DNA from: Dallia pectoralis
Lineage: Eukaryota; Chordata; Actinopteri; Esociformes; Umbridae
Length of the DNA stretch: 64,000 bases
Direction of reading: 5' to 3'
Assembly: GCA_029465975.1 (NCBI GenBank)
Contig: CM055755.1
Location: 8,372,427 to 8,436,426 of the forward strand
Positions within the stretch are counted from its first letter, which is position 1; every line of letters begins with the position of its first letter. Below, piece after piece: positions 35,301-50,300 of this stretch. Both the position numbers and the translations under genes were made by a program. Under the pieces are notes generated by a model. That model was not told where the DNA came from, did no database searches, and saw nothing but the letters and a program-made list of their open reading frames with translations.

Positions 35301-38300
35301 AAAGCCAGAAGACTGGGTCAGAGCATGCCTGAAACGGCAAGGTTTTGTTGGGTGCTCCCGGTCAGCGCTAGTGAGTACCTAACGACAGTGGTCCGGGGAT
35401 AAATAAACTGCAGACAGGATGTTGGGCGCCCACGGCACAGTTATGTGCGAGGGCAACAATGGCAGTTCCTTCTGATCTGAACTGCCAGAAGGTCTACTGT
35501 GGCACAAGAAACTGTGATGATGGTGATGGCAGGAATGTGTCAGCACACCCAGTGCATCCCACCCTGCTGGTTGTGGAGCTGCGTAGCCACCGTGGGCACA
35601 CGGGGCATTGTTTCAGACCAGGTACACCCCTACTTGGCAAATTGTAAAGTGGCCTCTTTCAGCAGGATAATGCGTCCTGTCACACTGCACACGTTGTTCC
35701 GGAATGGTTTGAGGAACATGAAAAGTTCAAGGTGTTGCCCTGTCCTCAATTCTCCATCCGATTAAGCATCTGAGGGGGGTGTGCTGGTCTGATCCACGTC
35801 GGCTTTACCTTGCAGCTAACGGACCTTGAAGGATCTGCTGCCTGATGTCTTTGTGCCAAATTTCACAGGACACCTTCAGGGGTCGTGTAGAGTCCATGCC
35901 CTGGCAAGTTGGTGCCGTTTGTGAACGTTTTGGCTCTCTCGGTGTACATTTCAAGCTGCTAGTACATCTCAAATGTGTTCTAATACTCTGTTTGTATTTG
36001 TCTTTTTTACACCATATATTATAACGTTGCTGTGACTTTAACAGTTGCAGTATTGTTTTAGCGTCCAGCCAGCTGTTCTTTCCACACAAACTCTTTAGTC
36101 TTTGCTTTTCACACTCGCAGTCTTTAGGGGCAGTCATTAACACTGGATGTCTACAGTGATGTTTAAACCACAGCCGGCGAGCACCTAAGGAAAAACATTT
36201 TCATGTAGATGCCATTTACTTCAAGTTTGCACCGGCCAGACATTTGTTGAACATTTTTTCTGACGAGTTTCTGGCGCTGGTCTCATATGGTTCTCATGGA
36301 AGATACGAGGTTATCTTGATCTGCCATGGCGCTCTGAGGCGTGCCATGCTCTACCACCACTAGACACGGCTCATATGACAACCAGCGACGCAGCCACGGC
36401 CGCCCTGGTTATATAAGCAGCATTTTCTGCTTTTGTATAGAGGGAGCGCGAGGAGTCCTTTTCTTTATCTGTTCACCCAGTGGAGGGACACGGGGGCCCT
36501 TTGAAATAGCTCGTTGACTTTTCCGTGCCCCTTCACAATGCAAACAGCAGTTGTTAGTTGCTGTTGTTTGATAGAGATGCATATCTAATATTCTCAGTTT
36601 TTTCCTGACTTGCTTTTATTTTGAAAACACTGGCATTCCTGTAATTGATTTATTTCTTTGCGGTATGCAACAGCTCTATCATACAACAGCTCTATCATAC
36701 AACAGCGACAACAACTAACAACGTCCATCTGCATTGTTAGTGGCCACATATGTTGTGTGTGTATATATATGTGTGTTATTGTTTAGAGTTGCATCAAATT
36801 ATTTTTTAAATTTACGTTAAAATAAATTGTCAGGATTGGGTCATGAGGTCATGAATTGCAGCCACAGGAGTTTGTATTCAATTCAACTCCCTGGTTCTAG
36901 ACCACCGGCGCTCGTGAGTTTCACTTTTGCTGGCAACTTTCATGGCAACTGGTCGCCATGTCGACAACTGAAATGCCAGGCCAATTTCAATAAGTACATA
37001 ACCAAACTAACGGGTTGGTAAAGAGATGGTGTTTAACTTCGGCTGGATGGCTGGCAGGCTGTCGTGTCTCAGTAGGAAGGTTTTTAATAAGTGGACTTCT
37101 TCAATTGTGGTTTGTTATCCAACTTTAACTGCACGGTTATGGCTAGGCAAGTGAGCTTCTGTGCGTCAGTGGCGTAAACCGTGAAGATCAAACCACGATT
37201 GTGCATGGGAATGCTTAAAGAGGAAGTTTATTTGCATCTCTGATGTTGAATACGTATATGAATGAATAGGCAAGTTCCTGTTAATTGTAGTAGTAGGCCG
37301 TGGGTATTTGCATAAATAATGATCATTCTGCTGTTAGTTTAATGGTTTCTGCTGTTTAATATATTGGAGTTGGTTGATTTTTCAAATCCCCAAATGAAAT
37401 ATTCTGATCAAAAGTTGTTTTCATACACACGTGCACACACATTTATAAAAACACGGAAAGACAATACTGTGATCCTTTAAGGTTATTTTTAACTTCATTC
37501 GGCTAATAAAAATATATTGTTTTTTTGCCGACTCTTTGTGTGAGTGAAAGACTCCGTGATGGCCCGTCGAATGATTGTTATGGCAGACAAATCCCTGTGT
37601 AACGTTGTAGTCTGATCAGTTTGTGCTGAATGTAACAGTATTTGGACAGAAATCCAGCAGGTGTAGTATGAGAAGCTCCAGGCACAGGCCAAATGAAGTC
37701 CTCTGGAAACCTCTGTATTAGAACTCCCCTGGTCTGATCTCTGCTACTTTCAGAACATCTCTGGGGTTTGGAGCGGGGTGCTAAACTTCCCAGCGTGGTG
37801 CCAGTGGATACCCAGGAGGTGGCACCTGTCTTGAGACTGAGCAAAAGTTAATGCGAGATATCAACAATTTGTTATTTTCTAGGCTATTTCCTCAAACTCA
37901 AAACCTTGCAATGAGTAGTTTGGTATTCTGACCTGACCTGGCGGCAAGGTGGCCTAGTGGTTAGGGAATGGGGCTTGGGTCTGGAAGGTCCCTGGTTCTA
38001 AAAACCTTAGTCGTTCAGTCCTTGAGCAAGACGGTTTAATCTAATTGCTCACCGGGCGCCGTTGCGTGGAAGTCGAGTTAGGTAACTGATTAGGACTGCC
38101 CCCTGCACCTCAGGGTTGGGTAAAATGCAGAGGTCACATTTCAGTTGAAGGCATTCAATTGTACAACTGACAATATTGGTAAATTCCTATTCATATAATA
38201 TACGTCGGAGTAGTCAACAGCACTATATGGCCACAGTTCTGTAGTGATCTGATCTCTCCTCCACATTTCCAGATCTTTGCTAATTTTGATGTGGACTGCT

Positions 38301-41300
38301 CTCTTCGATGCAGACCAGATGTTTACAAATTGGATTCAAGTCTGAACTGAGATCTGAGTAAATTTTAAAACATTAATTTTGTGATCTCGCAATAATTTTG
38401 GTTGGATTTTAATGATTGTATGCGCTCATTGTCCAGTTGAACGTTGTTTTGTTAATAGCCAAATTGTGATGGGACAATACTTGTCTTGAGTAATCCCCTG
38501 GATGCCTTCTGTAGTAGGGATGTTGTTTTCTATGTATGTGACCAACTTGCAGACACAACACAGCTCTGTGTACAATCGCCACAGACCGGCAGGCGACATT
38601 TCACTAAGTAAAGACACTCTGCAATTCTCCATGCCAGGACTTAGCCCTGACCTGACCCTGTTGTTGACTTTCACAACAGCCCCCTTATTTTCACCACAAA
38701 TGATGAAGACGGGTGCAGACTACAGGCACGTGAAAAGACACAGATGACTGCATTGGTCCCGAATGGCAGCCTATTCCTCTGTAGTGCACTGGCTTTGACC
38801 AGGGTCCTCAGGGCTGTGTGCTATTGGGGTCACGCCCCAGACTGGTGCTGTATTGAACTCTGTGGCAGCCGCAGGACTTATCTCGCTTTCTGCCCCAATA
38901 CAACTCTGGTTTTCTAACACTTTAAATTGTGAAAAATGCCGAATTCGATTCTAATTAGTTCTAATTCAATTTAACACTGCTTAAACTAGTCACCCCAAGC
39001 ACTCACTTTAGAAGCCTGATTTACAGCGGACTGTACAGTTTAGCTGTTACTTGAAGCTCACATAAAATAAACCTGATGACTTTCTGCCAGATATGCGTTG
39101 GCTACTTATAGTTAATGTTTAATCAAGAAGGTTTTTCGGGAGATCCTTTATCAACCAGATTACTTTTGTTTTAGCGTCGGTTAATTTTTAACGGCCAGAC
39201 TCGGTGGTAGACTAATGCAATGTAAAAACACACGGGTATGCACGTGGCCTCGTCAGAAAGTTTCAGGAAATGCAAAAACAATCTCTTGTTTTATAATAAA
39301 CTCTGGGCAATTACGTTGTCAAAACATTGCGTGGGTGCGCTACTATTAGTGTTTTTTTTCTAAATATTGTTGTCCTGGTTTTGTATTTCTGGATTCTTTC
39401 TGTGTTTTCTGCTTTGCCGATTTGAAGGACCGTACCCACTATGACAGAAATAGACCACTTGTTTGTGCCGACCACACACAGTACGTCTGCTGTCAGACAG
39501 ACCGTGTTCCAGATATTGGCTAACCTCATCTTAAACAAGCCTTAGATCGTGGATCCTCTTGAGATATTACAGAACCATTTTGGCCCCCGCTTAAGTCCGT
39601 GAGTGCACAATGTAACATGGTTATATAATTCTTTTCTACACTTCCTGTGGCCATCATCATCACCGCCGAGATTGTAAGAGCCGCGCACTAGCTGACCTAA
39701 GGTAAACAGGATTATCATGTTCTGTTTTCTTCCACTGTAAACTGACGTTTAGATCCACCAAGCCCAGCATACCGGGTTTGTGCTGCTTGGCTGCGTAGCT
39801 GACTGTCACGTAGCATCTGTTTGCTGTGTTTAATGACACACTGCTGTATCCAACTGAGAGGACTTCATTCACCCATACACTGTTACTGCTTAGACATGCT
39901 CATTAGAAACCTCTGGGTTTGTCATAACTGCTGAGTGTTAAGGGCTGGAAGTGGTGTTTTGGATTGGGGGGCACCTATCCACACAGGCAGTGGTGTTTGG
40001 GATGGGGGGGCACCTATCCACACAGGCAGTGGTGTTTGGGATGGGAGGGCACCTATCCACACAGGCAGTGGTGTTTGGGATGGGGGGGCACCTATCCACA
40101 CAGGCAGTGGTGTTTGGGATGGGGGGCACCTATCCACACAGGCAGTGGTGTTTGGGATGGGGGGGCACCTATCCACACAGGCAGTGGTGTTTGGGATGGG
40201 GGGGCACCTATCCACACAGGCAGTGGTGTTTGGGATGGGGGGGCACCTATCCACACAGGCAGTGGTGTTTGGGATGGGGGGGCACCTATCCACACAGGCA
40301 GTGGTGTTTGGGATGGGGGCACCTATCCACACAGGCAGTGGTGTTTGGGATGGGGGCACCTATCCACACAGGCAGTGGTGTTTGGGATGGGGGCACCTAT
40401 CCACACAGGCAGTGGTGTTTGGGATGCACTTATCCACACAGGCAGTGGTGTTTGGGATGGGGGGCACCTATTCACACAGGCAGTGTTGTTTGGGATGGGG
40501 GGGCACCTATCCACACAGGCAGTGGTGTTTGGGATGGGGGGGCACCTATTCACACAGGCAGTGGTGTTTGGGATTGGGGGGCACCTATCCACACAGGCAG
40601 TGGTGTTTGGAATGGGGGGGCACCAATCCACACAGGCAGTGGTGTTTGGGATGAGGGGGCACTTATCCACACAGGCAGTGGTGTTTGGGATGGGGGGGCA
40701 CCTATTCACACAGGCAGTGGTGTTTGGGATGGGGGGGCACCTATCCCCACAGGCAGTGGTAGTCTTGGCACGCTAAAGGCAGCCTGTCTACTGGTTCCTC
40801 ATCCACGCCCACGGCTGCAGGGCCAGATCAAACCTGGAGAAATTGGGTCAACCACAAATGACAAGGCGGAGCAGCGGAACGCCCCTGCTATAGGGAGAGG
40901 TGAAAGAACAAAGGGACATACGCTTGAGTTTGGACGAGAAATGAAAAGTGTCTGGACCTTTCACAAGAAGTGAGTGTATGAGCTGTACGGTCAGTTCGTA
41001 TGTACGTGTATGAGCTGTACGTCGGTTCGTATGTACGTGTATGAGCTGTACGGTCAGTTCGTATGTACGTGTATGAGCTGTACGTTGATTTGTATGTACG
41101 TGTATGAGCTGTACGGTCGGTTCATATGTATGTGTATGAGCTGTACGGTCGGTTCGTATGTACGTGTATGAGCTGTACGGTCAGTTCGTATGTACGTGTA
41201 TGAGCTGTACGGTCAGTTCGTATGTACGTGTATGAGCTGTACGGTCAGTTCGTATGTACGTGTATGAGCTGTACGTCGGTTTGTATGTACGTGTATGAGC

Positions 41301-44300
41301 TGAACGTCGGTTTGTATGTACGTGTATGAGCTGTACGGTCGGTTCGTATGTATGTGTATGAGCTGTACGGTCAGTTCGTATGTATGTGTATGAGCTGTAT
41401 GGTCAGTTCGTATGTATGTGTATGAGCTGTACGGTCAGTTTGTATGTACGTGTATGAGCTGTATGGTCAGTTCGTATGTATGTGTATGAGCTGTATGGTC
41501 AGTTCGTATGTATGTGTATGAGCTGTATGGTCAGTTCGTATGTATGTGTATGAGCTGTATGGTCAGTTCGTATGTATGTGTATGAGCTGTACGGTCAGTT
41601 TGTATGTACGTGTATGAGCTGTATGGTCAGTTCGTATGTATGTGTATGAGCTGTATGGTCAGTTCGTATGTATGTGTATGAGCTGTACGGTCAGTTTGTA
41701 TGTACGTGTATGAGCTGTACGGTCAGTTCGTATGTACGTGTATGAGCTGTACGTCGGTTCGTATGTACGTGTATGAGCTGTACGTCGGTTCGTATGTACG
41801 TGTATGAGCTGTACGGTCAGTTCGTATGTACGTGTATGTATGTGTATGATCTGTACGTTCAGTTCGTATGTACGTGTATGAGCTGTACGGTCAGTTCGTA
41901 TGTACGTGTATGAGCTGTACGGTCAGTTCGTATGTATGTGTATGAGCTGTACGGTCAGTTCGTATGTACGTGTATGAGCTGTACGTTCAGTTCGTATGTA
42001 CGTGTATGAGCTGTACGGTCAGTTCGTATGTATGTGTATGAGCTGTACGGTCAGTTCGTATGTATGTGTATGAGCTGTACGGTCAGTTCGTATGTATGTG
42101 TATGAGCTGTATGGTCAGTTCGTATGTATGTGTATGAGCTGTATGGTCAGTTCGTATGTATGTGTATGAGCTGTACGGTCAGTTCGTATGTACGTGTATG
42201 AGCTGTACGGCCTTTAACACTGTTGACTCGTCTAGCTGACACTGGCAACTGCCCACTTTGTCTGTCTTATTGACTTGAGATGCACTCTATGTGGAGTTCA
42301 GTGGTGTTTCTTATGGGTACCAGTTTCAGCCCTACACAAAATCTGTTTGTGGTTGAGATGTTGAATGGGGTGGGCAGATGGAGAGGAGGAGAGTGAGTGC
42401 TATTACAGTGACTATTACAGTGGGTAACCATCAGTAAATGTCCTGACGCCAGGTTCTGCTGCCGTTTGACGTGCCTCTACAGTCCGTTCACAACCTGGCC
42501 GGCTGTCGGGCGACGATACTCTTTTCCGACAACTGAACTAAACACGAAGCTATTGCGTGTTCTCCCCCCATCCTCGCCTCCGTTTTTAACACACCGTGAT
42601 TCATCATTCGTTCCCCCTTCTCTTCCTCCCAGAATGCAACACTTTTTCCTGGCTGAGTGGTGCACCTGACCGTGCTGCTGTATTGTCTGCCCTCCTCCGT
42701 GCCCCTGCTGACGTTGAATGGGCACATTACTCATCCATCCGCTGGTGTGACTGTGGATGCTGTGAATAGCCTGCACTCTGTGTGTCGTGTACGCTTAGCA
42801 GAAGCCCACTGGGTCACCTCCCATGCTATTGTGTAAGGAACAGCTTATGCTAACCGTGGAGGCCGACGGAGTGCTACCTGCCAGCTATTTGTTTATTGAT
42901 TCCTTATAAAAACTCCTCTCGGAGCTATAGAAATGGGCAGATGACTGTCAGCAAATTTGCTCTTTGTGTATGGATTCTTTAAAAAGGAAATCTCTCGGAG
43001 CTATAGAAATAGGCAGGCGACTGTCAGCAAATTTTGTGACTAAATCGTATTCGGGTACCAAAGTCCACTGTTTATTTATCCCGGGAATATTTTATATTGC
43101 ATAGGGAGAAAGGTTGCGGTAGACAAACCCCTTCATCCAGTCTCTTCAGTCGGAGCGCCATGCGAGATTCCCATGCAAGGTGTGTTTTCTGATTAGCAAC
43201 TTGCCACAACAGAAGCCCTGGTCGTGAGCTATTACAACATGCGATGTGACACCCTCCATCTAATCAGAATCACGGTTTCTCATCCCTACTGTAGTTGAAC
43301 TTTCATCAGGGCCGGATTGTCTGTAATGACAGCGTTACTAGAGCTTCACCTGTGTCTTAAAAGTTGGAGACGGTGGAATTATAGTCTTTCTGGACGTATG
43401 CAAGGCATTTTACTCATCTGAGCAATAATTTAGTGCTCCTTGTTTTTTCCCCTCATTTAAACAAAGGATGGTTTACAATTTTTTATGAGAAATATCTGCA
43501 TGAATGACTTTACAACTAGGGAAATGTTTGTATTTTTGAAATGTCTTTACCTCTATTTTGCCATTGTGCTGTCAAGCATGGGGATGTGGCTAGTTAGTTC
43601 ACTGCAAATTGACCGGGTATAAGACCTGAACAGGATTGTGTGTTTAGAGCAACAGCGATTTACATCAACTATGTTTGCATACAATCCACAGAAATCCACA
43701 GTTTGCTGAGTAAATTCAGTTCATGTAAAGCTCATGTAAATTTTAGCACAAATTCATTCAGGTGTTCCCGGAAATGATATCACATGGTTGATTTCGGTTT
43801 GCAATCGAGTGCCAAGCCCTGCTGTATAATGATACGTTGTTAGTGCAACTGCGTTTCTCTCTCTCCCTGTCATGTGAGAGTGTGAAATACAGGGCTGCAT
43901 GTATGGTTTCCTGCCAGTTAGAGGTGTGAACAAGCCGCCTTGTCACTCCCCAGTGGCTGCTGACGAGACGCGTTGGTGAATGATGGAATGGGAATTATTA
44001 ATTATCTCTCTCGTCCATTTGAGCGTTGGGGACCTGCAGGATTCGACTGCTCTAATTAGTGGCAGGATGTTGTAGAAGGTTTATGTGGTTTGGCAGTAAC
44101 GGATGGAGACGTTTAGGGGAAAGGATTGTTTGTAATACTGACATGTTGTGAATTTGGGGGAGGTGTTTGCTGTTTGTGACGTGTTGTTCAGGTTTTTTAC
44201 GTCGTAATTCTTTACGTTCCCTATCCTTGGATTCACAGTATTACTGGTATATGCAAAAACAGCTCTTGGCAGTCATCAGATTGTTTTAATGCTGCACCTG

Positions 44301-47300
44301 TACTTGTGATTTCGTGTAGAAACGGCTCTGTAATAAATCTGAAGAAAGTAAAAGCGTTTTAAAGAGAGAAACCCCTTCATGCCACTCTACATAAAGAGCC
44401 TACATAGTGCTGCACTGTGTAACAAAAATCCTTGTACACCTGTAAAGACTAACAAGTTCAATGACTCACGCAGCATATGTGCTGCTGCCAGCCTGATTAC
44501 AACGTGAACTGGTGTCTTTCTACTTTGGGGCAAAAATGTAATCTTGGATTCAAATATGTCTTTTGCAAGTAAAAGGGCTGTATTAATTATTTTTTTTATC
44601 TAATTTTTTCTTCTGTTTTGTTTGCGCTTTGTGTTGCAAATTCATGGAGTCCATGATGTATCCTGTTTTTTTTTGTCAACGTGAAAGTGTTTACCAACAG
44701 TGTGACCAGGTTTTAGTGATGCCTCTCCCTTTTACCAGAGATGAACCGATAAGAACGTTTGGCCAATAACGATAGCTAACATGGCTTTTTTAAATTAAAT
44801 CAGCAGATTCTGTTGCCCTTTTGTCCTGGCATGACATTTACAAAAAAAGTTGCAGTTGTTGACACAGGTAAAAATTCTATCATAAAGAGTCATTTATCTG
44901 GATGTTCTAATAACTGGAAAAGGCACAAAATAGAATAAGTATATGATTAATCTATATATTTAGTCTTTCTCTGTAATATACAAATAATTATAATTAACAA
45001 TAAATGAAACCGCAAATAAATAACAGTAGAACACGGACATATGACTCCCGCCATAAAACGGTTGATTTTTAAACTGTAACAGAGTTGAAAGGTCAGATCA
45101 ACGACATTGTAATGACCTACAATAATTATTTAAACAACGACATGAAAAAAGAACAAAATATACAGAAATATCCCAAAGACACTAGCAATTCTTTTTTTTT
45201 ATCCATAAACTCAAATCTTAAAGTTTAGGACAAATCCATGACTAACAGCCTACTGATTTTAAATGATGGTTGTGTTTTTTTTACTGTATGAATGGTTTTC
45301 TTGGGCAAAGACTGGTCCTATTTTCAGACTTGACACAAGCTGGATACTGTTATTCACTATTCGAGTCGCTGCGTAATGTTTACAGAAATGTCACCACAAT
45401 CAAGCCGTTCATAGTTCAATGTTCTTTCGGCTAATTACTAGTTGGGTTGTTCTCAACCGAAACAAGTCCAAGCCCTAAATAGATTCCAAATGTTGGCTTT
45501 TTGTCCTCCCGTTTGTCCCTGGGAGATGTCTACGGCGTGAGAGCAGGGAGGTGTGGTACAACTCGTCATTGCAGAAACCCGGAAATGTAAGTTGTCTCTT
45601 TCTCCATCGGCCCTCCCCCTGTATGTGTTCATGCACAGACAGCAGGCCAGCTCTTAATAACCGGCGTCCTTTAACCTGTATAGTTGGCCAATGTGGAAGC
45701 AAAATATGCCGGTATTGTTAGCGTTTTCTACATTTCCGAAGTGTGTGTGTGTGTCACGATTACGTCCTGAAGCTCCTCCAATAGGGCTGTTAGCGGAGCG
45801 AGCTGGGCTGGAATGTAATAGCCCCGGGCTGGGTGGGTCGGACCTGAGGGTCTTGTTAGGGCTGGGTCTGACCCAGAACTTCCGGATGTGGTGACTGACT
45901 GTGGGATTACGTCCATGTGGTGGGATATTTACCACCATCACAAGCCAGGGTCCTTGTTGTGGCTCGTCACTGTCCTGCTTATACTGGCTAGCTGGCTGTG
46001 GTAATCTCGTCAACTGACATAAGCTAGTGGTCGACAACCAATGTTTTCTCGTTGGCTGATAGGCCCTGCTTTCTCACACCGCTCCTGGTCAGTCACCCAC
46101 TGAGTGTTTAAGTGAGTGGACTGCTGATTGGTCGGTTTATTCTTTCGTGGACTGCTGATTGGTCCGTATATTTTTTCCCGGACTGCTGATTTATTCCTAA
46201 TTCCAATTATTCAGTAGGATGTAATTTCCTATTATTTCATCCCCTTGAGCATTTTATACGTTTTGATTTAGTTTATTTGCGTTACATTTTGTCAATAAAT
46301 TAGTCCAAAACATTTGACATGCTTGACCTGACTATGCAGAAACGTTAGTGTGTACCTCCTGTACTCTTATAATCTTCACCCAGCTCAGCCAGAAAGGGAC
46401 TGGGAAATGGTCAAAATGATCATGTCCAGTGAACATTAACTTAAGGAACTTGTCTGGCTGGGCTGTAGGGTTATGGATGCTTGCGTTTCACGTCGGTTGC
46501 ATGATATCAGAAGCACAATGGTCACTGCTGTATATATCGCAAAGGCTAGTCAAGTTGTTTCTTTGCTGATTGTGAATTACATTGCTACCTGGCGAATTGT
46601 TTTAGTCAATGCCGCAGCAAATCAATTTTTGGGGAATGGTATGAAATGGTATTCCATGCCAACCCTGTATGCCATTCAATCATGAGGCAAATAACTATTA
46701 CTCTGTATGAGAAATTTGGGGATAAGATCCGGTAATGGATTTTGGCTAGTAGTTTAGTTGGCTAGCTAGAAGTGTCGGCCCATATGCTTACACTTGCCTC
46801 ATGCACGCTAACCACAGCAGCTTCAATGTTGGTTGACTGAAAAGATATCTAACCGTAACCATCTCCCTTCTAGATTACCTGGCCAAACACGGGCGACTGA
46901 GCGAACTAGAAGCACGCCGCAAGTTCTGGCAGATCCTGTCTGCAGTGGAGTACTGCCACAACCGTAACATCGTCCACAGAGACCTAAAGGCGGAAAACCT
47001 ACTGCTGGACGGGCACATGAACATTAAAATAGCAGGTAGGCAATCCATGCAGCGGCCCAGTTGTTTTTTTTTTGCAAAGGGGAGGGGCCCTGAGTTCATC
47101 CTGAACTCGAAACCTCCCCTGAGTTTGTTTTCTCTGCTCGTGAGATCAAGGATAGATCCTGGACTGTCTTCCAGGTGAGCTTGCAATGTGCCCATATTTT
47201 CCTGAAATCCAGCTGTTGTGCTGGAGATTGTGCCCAACCCGTCTCCGTAAGGTGTCTTGGGCTTTGAGCGATGAGCGTTAAGTAACAGCTGTATCCTGAT

Positions 47301-50300
47301 CATGCACATTGAACCTGTCAATCAGTGACGGCCAGGTTCTCTTTTTTATAATGCAGTTTGAACAACTGTTTTGATTGTGAAACTCCGGTTGATTTACTTG
47401 CTTGGTCGCAATGAGCTAAGCAAAAAGACGTTGGGTTCTGAAATTTCGACCCACCAGAACAGTCCATATGCAGTGTGACAATAGGTGAGCAAAGCCTTCT
47501 AACTGGATCAGGGTTGCTGGAGCTGTTTTTGCTTTGTCAGGAAGATGGCATTTTGAGCGGGTCAGTGAGAGCGACGATGAGTATGGCTGGGCTTGAAGGA
47601 GTGTACTTTGAATCTGGTCGGACATTCTGACACAATGAACGTGCACATTCCAGAGCCCCCACGTTCCTGCCCCTGGGGTGTTAGAGCTCGGCCAAGGACC
47701 AGAGTCGCCCCACTGATGACTGACTGAAGAAAGACTTGTCCCGGGGCTTCCTGGTCCTTAGAAGCTTCTTCCACCGTCCCTGGATTGTCTCCATCGTAAT
47801 AGTTGTTATACGTTGTTAAACATTCTGGTCATTCGGTACTCTCTAAACCACCACTTGTAGTCAGGGCTGTCGCCTCCCGGCGCCCAGGTGGGACAACAAC
47901 ACAAGCCATTGACTGTATGTAAACTCCGGGTTTTTCCAGCAATCCCGATTGTCCGATTTCACTTACTGATAGTTCCTTGGCTGTTTCGAAAGCATGAGCA
48001 CACGGTTGTTTTTGTCTCCGTGGACATAGATTAGATGATGTGGGGGGGGGGTGGCTTTCTGTGATGTGGGTGGTGGTTTTATCGCCCGAGGCATCACCAG
48101 CACCACTATGACTCAGTGATCCAGTTGTTAGGAAAGGTTCACTTCATTTGTGAAATGAAAGCATGGAAATCACATTAGCCAATTCCAAATGCATCAGCCG
48201 GTCAGCACACAGACGTCACATTCGGTGCTTTGCTTGTTTTGGTGTTTATTGTCATTTGGTTGGCGTCTCTACTCATGAGGCACACAGCAAGGGAAAACAT
48301 GGATTTATATACTCTCTGTAAAATCGCTGACCCTGATTTCTGGTCCCCTCGCTCACCGACTGAATGACCCGCTTTAAATGAGAAGATGTCCTGCCACACT
48401 AGACCCTGTTTTTAATGGGTTTTATTTGTATGTTCAGAGCTTCCCCCCGGTCAGTCTCTCAGAAGCTCTAGGGAGGAGGAGTGGTGCTTGGTGGTGGCCA
48501 GTGAAGGAAAGGTTACCAAGGTGTCAGGCAGCGGGTGGTTTTGGCTTTGTTTTCACTTCAAAGAGGTGCGTGCATGCGTGCGTGCGTGCGTGCGCGCGCG
48601 TGCGTCAGTCAGTCGGAGTTTCTATTAGCCATTAATTGGCTGCAAACGGCAGATTTAATTAACAGCTGACAAATAACATCTGATAAACTGCAGCAGGCCC
48701 CATAAACAGCATTTGTAATCTTTGTAGCAGGCTCTATTTGTGCCAAAAGAATTAGTTTGAGTGAGTTCTGCTAGACTGGTTAGAGAAGAGAGAATATTGA
48801 TCGGGTTGTTTTTTAATTTGGGCATGTCAAACGAATGTCTGGCAAAAATAACAGTTATTTTTGTCACGTGCTTAATTAACAGCTGCAGTTATAGACTTGA
48901 AGCCCTTTTACGAATCAAGTTATGGTTTAGTAAATTGAAAGAAGCCATTAACGGCACAGCATAAATACATAGTCCTTGATAAGAGGTTATGGAGCTGACA
49001 AAGTAAGGTTAGGGGTCACAGAAAAGGCAGGAGTCGGCCTCTTTGATGAGCATATTGTTAGGGTGTTTTTGTCCTCAATCAGTCCTTTAATAAGGATAAC
49101 GAGGTGACCAATGCCATTAGGCGTCTGTTAACCCCGCCTCCAAGGACACTCGTTCACATGTTCTGGACATTCTGTACACGTATGCTGCACTGAGACATGG
49201 TCTTCCTGATTCTGCTCTGCTCGTCTCATGGAATTTGGCTTTCTGCGTCAATGAATGGAAGGATAGTATAGATTTTTAAGACACGAGATGCAACAATTAA
49301 TAGTTGATAAGTGTTTGCATCACAAAGCTGAACAGTTTTTTTATACAGAGTCGACGGTGCTTTTAATTAAGAACAGATGAGGAATTTTGCGTGTGGTTGA
49401 GAGGGGCATTCCACGAGCATGCTGTGCTTTACTTTTTCAAATGTTCAGTTCGCCATGATTTCATACTGTAGCAGCAGCAGTATGAGATTATTAGTATGAG
49501 CAGACCATTTATTAGATGACAGGAGAGGCACCGGAGATATCTGACAATGAAGAAATCCACATATTATCTGGGTGTGTTCCATGGCTGCACCATATCCACG
49601 TATTATCTAGGTGTGTTCCATGGCTACACCATATTATCTGGGTGTGTTCCATGGCTGCACCATATCCACATATTATCTTGGTGTGTTCCATGGCTGAACC
49701 ATATCCACATATTATCTTGGTGTGCTGTTCCATGGCTGCACCATATTATCTGGGTGTGTTCCATGGCTGCACCATATCCACATATTATCTAGGTGTGTTC
49801 CATGGCTGAACCATATCCACATATTATCTGGGTGTGTTCCATGGCTGCACCATATCCACATATTATCTAGGTGTGTTCCATGGCTGCACCATATTATCTG
49901 GGTGTGTTCCATGGCTGCACCATATCCACATATTATCTGGGTGTGTTCCATGGCTACACCATATTATCTGGGTGTGTTCCATGGCTGCACCATATCCACA
50001 TATTATCTTGGTGTGTTCCATGGCTGCACCATATCCACATATTATCTTGGTGTGTTCCATGGCTGCACCATATCCACATATTATCTTGGTGTGTTCCATG
50101 GCTGCACCATATCCACATATTATCTGTGTGTTCCATGGCTGCACCATATTATCTGGGTGTGTTCCATGGCTGCACCATATCCACATATTATCTAGGTGTG
50201 TTCCATGGCTGCACCATATCCACATATTATCTTGGTGTGTTCCATGGCTGCACCATATCCACATATTATCTTGGTGTGTTCCATGGCTGCACCATATCCA

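Noticed and set aside
37941..38172. tRNA gene
   Set aside because: A-box and weak B-box are present but no cloverleaf can form; the body is SINE sequence.
39935..40973. Overlapping long open frames of 239, 340 and 270 codons (+) and 145 codons (-)
   Set aside because: They are translations of the 38-40-bp minisatellite in different phases; the peptides are periodic, and open frames exist on both strands at once.
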